The notes: a model not told the origin generated them from the sequence alone. A DNA stretch of 17,867 nucleotides from an uncultured Prevotellaceae bacterium (GCA_946413885.1 CAMKMK010000016.1:1-17867), one strand, 5' to 3'. Numbered from the stretch's first letter, positions 8,355 to 14,966 are shown. Made by a program: numbers and translations.

Positions 8355-9230
8355 TCAGAAACCAATGCTTTGCAACTGTCGTTTGAGTTCAGCAATGGAT
8401 GGTCCTACTTGACGATCCAGGTCTTCCCAACCGCTTTCTATACTGATGATACCACGATAGTCGATATCTTTCAAAGCCTGAAAATAAGGAGTGAAATCGT
8501 CTCCATCAACCCCAGGAGCTGTACGACGCGCATTTTCTGCAATATGCACGTGGCGCAGGTATTTCCTACCTGCTTCACGAATGCTTTCTGGCCCCTCACC
8601 TTCTTGAAGCATGTGATAAATATCAGCATTCACTCGTATATTGGGATGTTTTACCCTTTTAGCCAGACAATATCCTTCGTGTACTGTATTAATGAAGTTA
8701 CACTCCTGCTTACGCAAGGGTTCGATGGCAATGATAATACCATATTTTTTTGCGATAGGCCCCAACTTCTTGAGAAGCTCCACGAATTGTGCCTCAGCTT
8801 CTTCACGTGAGAAACCATCTGGAATCTGACGTGCTCCTCCACTACCCAGCACACAAGTGGTGATGCCAACTTGATGGGCACGACGCAAGGCAATCTCAGC
8901 CAAACGCAATGCATGCTCGTGGTCAGCCTTGGGACCTGTTACATGCACACTGCCAGGGAAAAAACCATTGGAGGACAAGATGGGCAACACAGATCCCTGT
9001 GCAGCCTCTCGGTTGGCATTAAAGGAACTTTCATCCTCATTCTCACAGACAGTGAAGCCCGCAAGACTCATCTCCAAATGATGCCCGCCAGCATCCTTGA
9101 CAGACTGGGCATGAGAGATGGATGTACATACGCCAATACGCTGAGAGAGCAGGTTAGGCTGCTTCTTGCCATAACTCGTTAACATGCTCATGGCAGTCAA
9201 GAAAAGAAGTGTGATTTTCAGTCGATTCAT
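8355..9230 (-). CDS. Exported sugar isomerase/epimerase-like TIM-barrel protein
   Basis: This 291-residue protein belongs to the xylose-isomerase-like / AP-endonuclease-2 TIM-barrel superfamily. Likely metal and acid-base residues are E170 (IAIEP), D203 (NADIYHM), H229 (RHVHIAE) and E265 (SIESGW). A basic, hydrophobic N-terminus (residues 1-19) looks like a lipoprotein signal, but the position where Cys would be expected is Tyr20 (MLTSYGKK). The protein may therefore be a lipoprotein that lost its anchor site, or be held by an uncleaved leader. It is the first gene of the minus-strand trio with its own promoter. Family members act as isomerases or epimerases, and some paired with Gfo/Idh enzymes eliminate the aglycone from keto-glycosides. 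Which reaction applies here is not readable. Confidence 0.85.
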   Translation of the reverse strand: MNRLKITLLFLTAMSMLTSYGKKQPNLLSQRIGVCTSISHAQSVKDAGGHHLEMSLAGFTVCENEDESSFNANREAAQGSVLPILSSNGFFPGSVHVTGPKADHEHALRLAEIALRRAHQVGITTCVLGSGGARQIPDGFSREEAEAQFVELLKKLGPIAKKYGIIIAIEPLRKQECNFINTVHEGYCLAKRVKHPNIRVNADIYHMLQEGEGPESIREAGRKYLRHVHIAENARRTAPGVDGDDFTPYFQALKDIDYRGIISIESGWEDLDRQVGPSIAELKRQLQSIGF

Positions 9231-9256
9231 GTGATAATTTTTATGTTTATTTTGTG

Positions 9257-9288
9257 CAAATTAATTCATTTTTTTTGAGAATTGCAAA
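9257..9288 (-). promoter_or_regulatory. Promoter for the isomerase-oxidoreductase-GH5 unit
   Basis: On the minus strand TTTG (9288-9285) is followed after exactly 20 bases by TTAATTTG (9264-9257), one mismatch from TAnnTTTG. Transcription would start near 9250, some 20 bases before the first start codon. No inverted repeat or operator stands out beside it. Confidence 0.5.
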
Positions 9289-9358
9289 TTTCAATCAAGA
9301 ATATAATCCATCAGGACGTATTTTGTTAGCATAATAGGGGAAATATTTGTGTAGAGAT

Positions 9359-9389
9359 TTTGTTATATCAGCATAATTACCTAAATTTG
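9359..9389 (+). promoter_or_regulatory. Promoter for the lipoprotein (and perhaps transporter-GH43)
   Basis: TTTG (9359-9362) and TAAATTTG (9382-9389) are separated by 19 bases and match the Bacteroidota consensus fully. The predicted start site near 9396 gives a leader of about 25 bases. This promoter is back-to-back with that of the minus-strand trio, about 70 bases away. Confidence 0.6.
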
Positions 9390-9419
9390 CTCACATACTT
9401 TACTGATTATTGCAATAAA

Positions 9420-9878
9420 ATGAAACAATATTTTTATCGCTTTGTAGGTGCAATCAGTACACTTTTGGTACTATCCTGCACATCCAATTCCATGTCTATA
9501 GATTCTGTCCCTTATGAGATGGCGGATCATTATTTCTATCGCAACGATGCTCCTCAGACAGACAATCCCATCGTATGTAAGACATTGGAGGAATTTGAAC
9601 AATATTTTGGATATGCTGCTATAATGGGTAAAGGAGGTCAACCAACACCTATTGACTTCAGCAAGCAGTTTACGATGGCTATCGTGCTACCTGTTACCAA
9701 TCATGATACTGAAATTCATCCTACTGATTTGCAACTGAATGGCGATACCCTAACCCTTCACTACACCATCCAGATGGAAGAAGAGGAGATGACTTTCAGC
9801 ATGTGTCCTATGGTTCTCCTTATTGTAAACAAGGAATATGGGGATAAGGCTGTGTCGTTCCAGATTCAACAGGACTAA
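9420..9878 (+). CDS. Small predicted lipoprotein, function unknown
   Basis: The 152-residue product begins MKQYF, has a hydrophobic stretch and the lipobox VLSC with C20 as the acylation site, so a membrane-anchored lipoprotein is predicted. I prefer the ATG at 9420 because it opens the signal peptide. An ATG at 9360 would add 20 unrelated residues and lies inside the promoter. The mature part (residues 21-152) alternates short beta strands and acidic loops, ending in a VLLIVNKEYG-type strand. It vaguely recalls the PrcB C-terminal fold but lacks that family's glycine-rich signature, so I assign no family. It precedes the GPH transporter by 50 bases with no second promoter visible, so co-transcription is possible. 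Confidence 0.75.
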   Translation: MKQYFYRFVGAISTLLVLSCTSNSMSIDSVPYEMADHYFYRNDAPQTDNPIVCKTLEEFEQYFGYAAIMGKGGQPTPIDFSKQFTMAIVLPVTNHDTEIHPTDLQLNGDTLTLHYTIQMEEEEMTFSMCPMVLLIVNKEYGDKAVSFQIQQD

Positions 9879-9928
9879 TCAATTTCGACCTTATACATTA
9901 TTAATATTATACAAACAAGCAATAGAAT

Positions 9929-11335
9929 ATGACACAAGAAAAAGGTTTCTACAAACTGTCGTGGACACAGCGTATCGGCTTTGGAGCGGGTGATCTGGCA
10001 CAGAATCTGATCTATCAGACCATTTGCATGTATTTACTCTTCTTCTACACAGACGTATATGTGTTAGGCGGCGACGCTGCCAAATCGGCTGGATTAGCAG
10101 GAACGATGTTTCTCATTGTACGCCTTGTAGATGTGATTTGGGACCCCATTGTAGGTACATTTGTCGATAAGCACAATCCCAAGTTAGGTAAATACCGCTC
10201 CTATCTGATTAGCGGAGGTATCCCTCTCACTATCCTTGCCATCCTCTGTTTCTGGGACGGCATGAAACCCTCTATCTTCTATGCTTATCTCACCTACGTA
10301 GGCATGTCGATGCTCTACACGCTCATTAATGTTCCATACGGCGCCCTGAACTCTTCATTGACACGCGATACTGACGAAATTACCGTACTCACTTCCACGC
10401 GTATGTTTATGGCAAATGTGGGAGGCTTGTGCGTATCTGCTGGAGTACCTCTTCTGGTGGCCGTCCTCGCTGGAGCTGAACTCCCCATCCAGATGGCTCT
10501 TTTTATGGGTCTTGGCTCGTTGCCTTCGTTCATCTTTATGCCAATGGTTCCTGCCATCAAGAAAAAGGTGGGAAAGAAGAACATGTTCTACATCTTCCTC
10601 TCTGTTGCCATCTTGGGCATGATCTTGCTCTACATCATAAGCCGCGTTGGTACTGTGCAGGAGAACATCATTTGGGTTTACATCGCCCAGTTCATCAAAT
10701 CAACAGGTGTCATTGTGGCAACAGGTTATATGTGGGCATTGATTCCTGAAGTCATCTCTTATGGCGAATATACCACAGGTCGCCGCATCTCTGGCATCGT
10801 GAACGCCCTGACAGGCATCTTCTTCAAAGCGGGTATGGCATTGGGTGGCGTGGTGCCAGGATTCGTGTTGTGGCTGGTGAATTACAAACCAACTGCTGAA
10901 GCAAACAACCTACCCAAGGATTCTCACGCCTGGTTCATCACCATGCTCATCTATTCACTGGTAGGACTTGCCCTTCTCATCTTCTGCTTCTCGCAAACCA
11001 AGGAGCGTGTTGTCATGGATGAAAAAGAAACCAAGAACGTGAAAATCAGCGATCTCTGGAAGGAGTTTCTTCGCAACCGTCCCCTGCGTGTCATTGCCCT
11101 GTTCTTCATTACTGCATTCGCCATGATGTCCGTTGGCAACGCGGCTGGCGCATACTTCATGAACAACATGGAAGTGCTGCCTCCTATGGTTCAGGAAGGC
11201 ATCCGCTGGCTTGTATGCGTCATCCCAGCCATCCTCCTCGTTGTAGCCATGTTCATCATATCGAAGTACGAATTAAGTGACGAGAAGATTGAAAAGATCA
11301 ACAAGGAAATCGAACAGCGACACCTCCAATCATAA
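9929..11335 (+). CDS. GPH-family sugar:cation symporter with permuted segment order
   Basis: This 468-residue, 12-segment transporter belongs to the glycoside-pentoside-hexuronide:cation family (MelB, XynP and YicJ relatives). Residues 1-186 are a normal TM1-5 part, including YTDVY, RLVDVIWDPIVG and the NVPYGAL motif (134-140). The next part (187-329) resembles the usual TM8-11: KKKVGKKN, then SYGEYTTGRRISG (278-290) and the glycine-rich MALGG. Then comes what normally follows TM5, namely TM6, the central loop with QTKERV (356-361) and NRPLR, and TM7 (330-418). The normal TM12 and C-terminus close the protein (419-468). Nothing seems missing or duplicated. The gene lies 24 bases before GH43, so import of pentose-containing oligosaccharides is a reasonable guess. 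Whether the permuted protein works is unknown. Confidence 0.9.
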   Translation: MTQEKGFYKLSWTQRIGFGAGDLAQNLIYQTICMYLLFFYTDVYVLGGDAAKSAGLAGTMFLIVRLVDVIWDPIVGTFVDKHNPKLGKYRSYLISGGIPLTILAILCFWDGMKPSIFYAYLTYVGMSMLYTLINVPYGALNSSLTRDTDEITVLTSTRMFMANVGGLCVSAGVPLLVAVLAGAELPIQMALFMGLGSLPSFIFMPMVPAIKKKVGKKNMFYIFLSVAILGMILLYIISRVGTVQENIIWVYIAQFIKSTGVIVATGYMWALIPEVISYGEYTTGRRISGIVNALTGIFFKAGMALGGVVPGFVLWLVNYKPTAEANNLPKDSHAWFITMLIYSLVGLALLIFCFSQTKERVVMDEKETKNVKISDLWKEFLRNRPLRVIALFFITAFAMMSVGNAAGAYFMNNMEVLPPMVQEGIRWLVCVIPAILLVVAMFIISKYELSDEKIEKINKEIEQRHLQS

Positions 11336-11359
11336 CCATAAACTTTCAACCATATACCA

Positions 11360-12391
11360 ATGAAACCAAGATACCTCTTTCCTCGCGACTATATGGCCGA
11401 CCCTGCGGCACATGTCTTTAACGGACGACTCTATATCTATCCCTCTCATGATCGCGAATGCGATAATGTGTTCGACGACGACGGCGGCCACTTCCAAATG
11501 CGCGACTATCATGTCCTTTCGTTCGACGACATCGAGAATGGACCTGTGACAGACCACGGTGTTATCCTCGACCAAGACCAAGTTGCATGGGTAGAGAAAC
11601 AGATGTGGGATAGCGATGTAGTGGAGAAAGACGGCAAATATTACCTCATCTTTTCTGCCAAAGACTATAATGGTGTCTTCCACCTTGGGGTAGCCAAAAG
11701 CGACAAGCCTGAAGGCCCGTTCATTCCGCAGAAACATCCTATCCGTGGTGCCTACAGCATCGATCCCTGTGTGTTCAAAGACGAAGACGGGCAGATATAT
11801 TGCTATTACGGCGGCTTGTGGGGAGGACAGCTACAATGGCATGTTCCCCTGAGCGTAAAACCTGTCATACAACCTGACACAGCGTCTGCTCCAGCTGGCT
11901 ATGTTGACCTGGGGCACGCTTCAGACAAGAAAAGTGAACTCTGGGCTCCTGCTGATGCACCAGCCCTTACCAGTTATGTGGCACGAATGAGCGACGACGT
12001 GCTCCAGTTCATCGAGGCTCCCCGCCCTGTAGTTATCCTCGACAAAGATGGTCAGCCTTTGCGTACTGGCGACCCTCACCGCTTCTTCGAGGCATCGTGG
12101 ATGCATAAATATCAGGGCAAATATTATTTCTCGTACTCCACAGGTGATACTCACTTCCTCTGTTATGCCATCGGAGATTCTCCCTATGGTCCCTTCACTT
12201 ACCAAGGTATCATCCTCGATCCCGTTGTAGGATGGACCACCCATCACAGTATCGTGGAATATCGCGGACAATGGTACTTGTTTTATCACGATTGCGTACC
12301 CTCAAACGATGTCACACACTTGCGTTCGCTGAAGGTACAACGTCTTTTCTACAACCCTGACGGCACAATCCAGAAAGTCATAAACGAGTAG
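11360..12391 (+). CDS. Cytoplasmic GH43 glycosidase (beta-xylosidase / alpha-arabinofuranosidase type)
   Basis: The 343-residue protein is a five-bladed beta-propeller of family GH43. The expected catalytic triad is visible: D14 as base (YMADPAAHV), D135 as pKa modulator (SIDPCVF) and E244 as acid (FEASWMH). It has no signal peptide and no C-terminal beta-sandwich, as in intracellular members such as GH43 subfamily 1. Such enzymes release xylose or arabinose from imported oligosaccharides. It lies 24 bases behind the GPH transporter, a common pairing of importer and cytoplasmic glycosidase. The choice between xylosidase and arabinofuranosidase activity cannot be made by reading alone. Confidence 0.92.
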   Translation: MKPRYLFPRDYMADPAAHVFNGRLYIYPSHDRECDNVFDDDGGHFQMRDYHVLSFDDIENGPVTDHGVILDQDQVAWVEKQMWDSDVVEKDGKYYLIFSAKDYNGVFHLGVAKSDKPEGPFIPQKHPIRGAYSIDPCVFKDEDGQIYCYYGGLWGGQLQWHVPLSVKPVIQPDTASAPAGYVDLGHASDKKSELWAPADAPALTSYVARMSDDVLQFIEAPRPVVILDKDGQPLRTGDPHRFFEASWMHKYQGKYYFSYSTGDTHFLCYAIGDSPYGPFTYQGIILDPVVGWTTHHSIVEYRGQWYLFYHDCVPSNDVTHLRSLKVQRLFYNPDGTIQKVINE

Positions 12392-12500
12392 AATATGCCA
12401 GAAACTCAAAGGAATATGATCAGGAAAAGACATCTCACTCCCACCATTCTTTTCCTCCACCTAACACATTGATTGTCAATACAATTCAGGATATTCCGAC

Positions 12501-12527
12501 TAATCGGAGTAATCAGAATAATCAGCT
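12501..12527 (+). repeat. 9-base repeat, three copies
   Basis: TAATCGGAG, TAATCAGAA and TAATCAGCT follow one another without gaps. The last copy runs into the perfect palindrome GCTCATGAGC (12525-12534). Such short repeats can arise by slippage or be protein-binding sites; nothing here decides. Confidence 0.5.
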
Positions 12528-12543
12528 CATGAGCCGAAAAGGC

Positions 12544-12631
12544 AAAACACAACACGTTGAAATCGCAAAGACAACACGTTGAAACCGTCAACTCAACACG
12601 TTGAAATCGTCAACTCAACACGTTGTGTTTT
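12544..12631 (+). repeat. 22-base tandem repeat with inverted outer edges
   Basis: CAACACGTTG occurs at 12550, 12572, 12594 and 12616, an exact 22-base period. The rest of each unit is AAATCGTCAACT or a close variant; copy one ends differently and copy four is cut short. The left edge AAAACACAAC (12544-12553) is the exact reverse complement of the right edge GTTGTGTTTT (12622-12631). Inside, GTTGA and TCAAC flank five-base loops, so the transcript could fold in several registers. It lies between two plus-strand genes. Confidence 0.85.
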
Positions 12632-12703
12632 AATGATGAACACGATGTTTGTCATGAACTTTGTCAGGAAAAGATGGAACACAGACAAATTCACAATGAA
12701 AAG

Positions 12704-12734
12704 CTTGCTGATTTGAATGATTTCAGTATCTTTG
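12704..12734 (+). promoter_or_regulatory. Promoter for the small membrane protein
   Basis: CTTG (12704-12707) stands 19 bases before TATCTTTG (12727-12734), a full match to TAnnTTTG. The leader to the start codon would be about 50 bases. The deviation in the first element is the same as in the phosphohexomutase promoter. Confidence 0.5.
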
Positions 12735-12789
12735 CATAAGAAATGCATAAAAGCAAATTGCTGTTACAGCATGGTGGAAATGTAAGGAC

Positions 12790-13464
12790 ATGAACGGTTC
12801 GATGTTTTTCTTTTTCATGGATGAACTTTTGCCCGCTGGTAAATCAGGAGGTGGAGGAAATGGATGTGGCTGTGCGGCATTGTTGGTTGTGGTAGTGATT
12901 ATGGCACTGGTGAAATCATGTTGTTCCTTCATCTATACTTCATGCAGTAATTCAAAGGAGGAACACAGAAAGGAAAAAGAGATGGAACAGCAGATGCAGC
13001 GACTTCAGGACTTCAATGAATCGCTTTCTACAACTTATTTCTGGGAGTTTGCTGAGCAGGCTCTCGAGTTGGAAGGATTCTTCGATGCGAAAATCCATGA
13101 CACTTATGTTGTTAAAAAGTATACTACATCTTTTGTAACATCTTCAGAGTCGTATGAGTTCATTGATTTCCCTTATGAATATCTTTTGGAAGGCGATTTC
13201 CACATGGATGAAGATACGACACATTACTTCTTTGAATTATACATGCGCTATGACTACGAAAAGGATAAGAATCATGAGTTGAAGCCGGAATGTTGGCAGA
13301 TGACTGTTTCCAAATATGACATAGGATACAAGGATCAAATCTTTTATAGGTTTCACAAAGATTGTCCCATGTTAGTGGATGAACCCTATGATTCCATTTT
13401 GGAGGCACGAAAAGCAAGATGTCCCTTAAAAAGAAAGAGTAAGGAACAATCTAACGACGTGTAA
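12790..13464 (+). CDS. Unrecognised small membrane protein with Gly/Cys-rich segment
   Basis: I do not recognise the 224-residue product. Residues 17-28 are Gly/Asn/Cys-rich (GKSGGGGNGCGC). A single hydrophobic segment follows (about 29-49, LLVVVVIMALV) and then a cluster of cysteines (C44, C45, C52). A charged helical stretch (56-75, EEHRKEKEMEQQMQ) leads into an acidic, aromatic-rich domain of about 150 residues with many Tyr, Phe, Asp and Glu. The product is probably an anchored protein with one globular domain. AAGGA (12784-12788) is only one base before the ATG, so it cannot act as a normal ribosome site. Met5 and Met10 are alternative starts. The 3' end overlaps rlmD on the other strand by 14 bases. 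Its own promoter and long, clean frame support it as a real gene. Confidence 0.75.
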   Translation: MNGSMFFFFMDELLPAGKSGGGGNGCGCAALLVVVVIMALVKSCCSFIYTSCSNSKEEHRKEKEMEQQMQRLQDFNESLSTTYFWEFAEQALELEGFFDAKIHDTYVVKKYTTSFVTSSESYEFIDFPYEYLLEGDFHMDEDTTHYFFELYMRYDYEKDKNHELKPECWQMTVSKYDIGYKDQIFYRFHKDCPMLVDEPYDSILEARKARCPLKRKSKEQSNDV

Positions 13465-14869
13465 GCTGGACGACGTTCTCGACATGCTGGGTATGAGGGA
13501 ACATATCGACTGGCTGGATGCGAGTGACTTGATATTGTTGGTCGAGCAATTGCAGGTCACGTGCCTGAGTGGCAGGGTTGCAGCTGACATAGACGATTCG
13601 TTGGGGAGAGGCGAAAAGAATGGCATCGATGACGTCCTGATGCATACCTGCACGTGGAGGGTCTGTGATGATGACATCAGGTTGTCCATGCTGCTGGATG
13701 AAATCACGATTGAGGATATCCTTCATGTCGCCAGCAAAGAAAAGTGTGTTCTGGATTCCATTGATCTGACTGTTTACTTTGGCATCCTCGATAGCTTCTG
13801 GAACATACTCTATGCCGATGACCTGACGAGCCTGACGTGCCACGAAATTGGCGATGGTGCCTGTACCCGTATAGAGGTCATAGACAAGTTCGTTGCCAGT
13901 AAGCTGGGCGAAATCGCGAGCTACCTTATATAATACGTAAGCTTGATCCGTATTGGTCTGATAGAAACTCTTGGGACCAACCTTGAAACGAAGGTTCTCC
14001 ATCTTGAGATAAATGTGATCCGTACCGCTGAAACACTCAACAGGAAGATCACCAAAGGTGTCGTTATACTTGGTATTGTTAACCCAAAGTAAACTGCTCA
14101 CTTCTAGGTAATTGTCATGAATCCATTGAAGCATTTCTTTAGACTGATGGAGTTCTTCTTCATTGGTAATACAGAACTGAAGGAGGAGCATGAGTTCGCC
14201 CGTGTTGCTGAGTCGAATCATCATACCACGCAGAAGTCCTATGTGCTCGCGTGCATCAAAAAAAGTGAGGGAATGTTCGTAGGCATAATCGCGAATACCA
14301 TTGCGAAGGCGATTGTTTATGTCATCCATCAGATGGCATTCCTCGATGGGCAGGATCTTGTCGAAAGAACCTGATGTGTGGAAACCAACAGCCTCACGAT
14401 GTGGGAACTCTACCCCACTGGCAATCTGCTCGTTGGTGAGCCAACGTTTGTTGGAGAATCCAAACTCAAGCTTGTTTCGATACTCACGAGTCTTCTGACT
14501 GCCCAAAATGGGGCTGCATGGGGGCAACTCTATCTTACCAATGCGAGTGAGATTGTCCATAACTTGCTTCTGCTTATATCGAATCTGTTCCTCGTAAGGC
14601 AGAATTTGCCACTTGCATCCTCCACAAACGCCAAAATGGGGACAGAAGGGCTGCGAACGTTTGTCGCTAAGCTGATGGAAGCGAATGGCTACCGCCTCAG
14701 CATAGCTGTGTTTCTTGCGCTGTACCTTCAGGTCAACCACATCTCCAGGTACAACAAAGGGAACAAAAACCACCAAATCATCTACTCGCGCAAGGGCTTT
14801 TCCCTCGGCTGCCACATCGGTAATCAAGATATTTTCCAAAACAGGTAAATCCTTCTTCTTCCTTGCCAT
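13451..14869 (-). CDS. rlmD: RlmD-type RNA (uracil-5-)-methyltransferase
   Basis: The 472-residue enzyme is a RumA/TrmA-family SAM-dependent m5U methyltransferase. An N-terminal TRAM RNA-binding domain (about residues 10-65) is followed by an iron-sulfur cluster motif C76-x5-C82-x2-C85 with C178 as likely fourth ligand, then the Rossmann methyltransferase domain with YDLYTGTGTIANF, DPPRAGMH, the catalytic C430 in YVSCNPAT, and HVENVV near the end. In E. coli the cluster-bearing enzyme methylates U1939 of 23S rRNA. Homologues elsewhere can target U747 or tRNA U54, so the exact uridine is uncertain. I chose the ATG at 14869 (MARKKKDLPV). An ATG at 14899 would add ten residues and overlap the promoter box. 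The gene is divergent from ppdK and converges on the small membrane protein gene. Confidence 0.93.
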   Translation of the reverse strand: MARKKKDLPVLENILITDVAAEGKALARVDDLVVFVPFVVPGDVVDLKVQRKKHSYAEAVAIRFHQLSDKRSQPFCPHFGVCGGCKWQILPYEEQIRYKQKQVMDNLTRIGKIELPPCSPILGSQKTREYRNKLEFGFSNKRWLTNEQIASGVEFPHREAVGFHTSGSFDKILPIEECHLMDDINNRLRNGIRDYAYEHSLTFFDAREHIGLLRGMMIRLSNTGELMLLLQFCITNEEELHQSKEMLQWIHDNYLEVSSLLWVNNTKYNDTFGDLPVECFSGTDHIYLKMENLRFKVGPKSFYQTNTDQAYVLYKVARDFAQLTGNELVYDLYTGTGTIANFVARQARQVIGIEYVPEAIEDAKVNSQINGIQNTLFFAGDMKDILNRDFIQQHGQPDVIITDPPRAGMHQDVIDAILFASPQRIVYVSCNPATQARDLQLLDQQYQVTRIQPVDMFPHTQHVENVVQLTRR

Positions 14870-14896
14870 ATTTAGCGTTATATCAGATTTCAGGTA

Positions 14897-14931
14897 CAAA
14901 ATTAAACAAAAATGCGCTAAAAAACGCCAAA
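14897..14931 (-). promoter_or_regulatory. Possible promoter for rlmD
   Basis: The minus strand shows TAATTTTG (14904-14897), a full -7 match. The nearest TTTG (14931-14928) is 23 bases upstream, somewhat further than usual. Transcription would start near 14890, close before the ATG at 14869, which supports that shorter start. Confidence 0.4.
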
Positions 14932-14934
14932 TGC

Positions 14935-14966
14935 TTTGGTATAATCAGAAAATAGCCCTAATTTTG
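14935..14966 (+). promoter_or_regulatory. Promoter for ppdK
   Basis: TTTG (14935-14938), a 20-base spacer and TAATTTTG (14959-14966) form a consensus Bacteroidota promoter. The start site would be near 14973, with a leader of about 44 bases ending in an A-rich stretch before the ATG. Confidence 0.65.

Larger units (their letters stand above)
12392..12789 (+). other. 398-base gene-free region with repeats
   Basis: I find no credible gene here. In order it holds a short three-copy 9-base repeat (12501-12527), a 10-base palindrome (12525-12534), a 22-base tandem repeat with inverted edges (12544-12631), and a promoter (12704-12734) for the downstream membrane protein. TCAGGAAAAGA occurs twice (12420-12430 and 12664-12674), on either side of the repeat cluster. 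No standard terminator with a U-run follows the GH43 gene. Confidence 0.7.

Noticed and set aside
12392..12500. Terminator directly after GH43
   Set aside because: Only tiny stems such as ATTGA/TCAAT (12468-12480) are present, and none has a following U-run.
12406..12591. Minus-strand open frame of 61 codons with STCC-like peptide
   Set aside because: It is the translation of the tandem repeat and adjoining spacer, with no promoter and no protein-like composition.
12550..12625. CRISPR array
   Set aside because: The period is only 22 bases with near-identical units throughout, no unique spacers, and no cas genes nearby.
13484..13933. Plus-strand open frame of 149 codons inside rlmD
   Set aside because: It is the antisense shadow of a clearly conserved enzyme gene whose motifs are intact.
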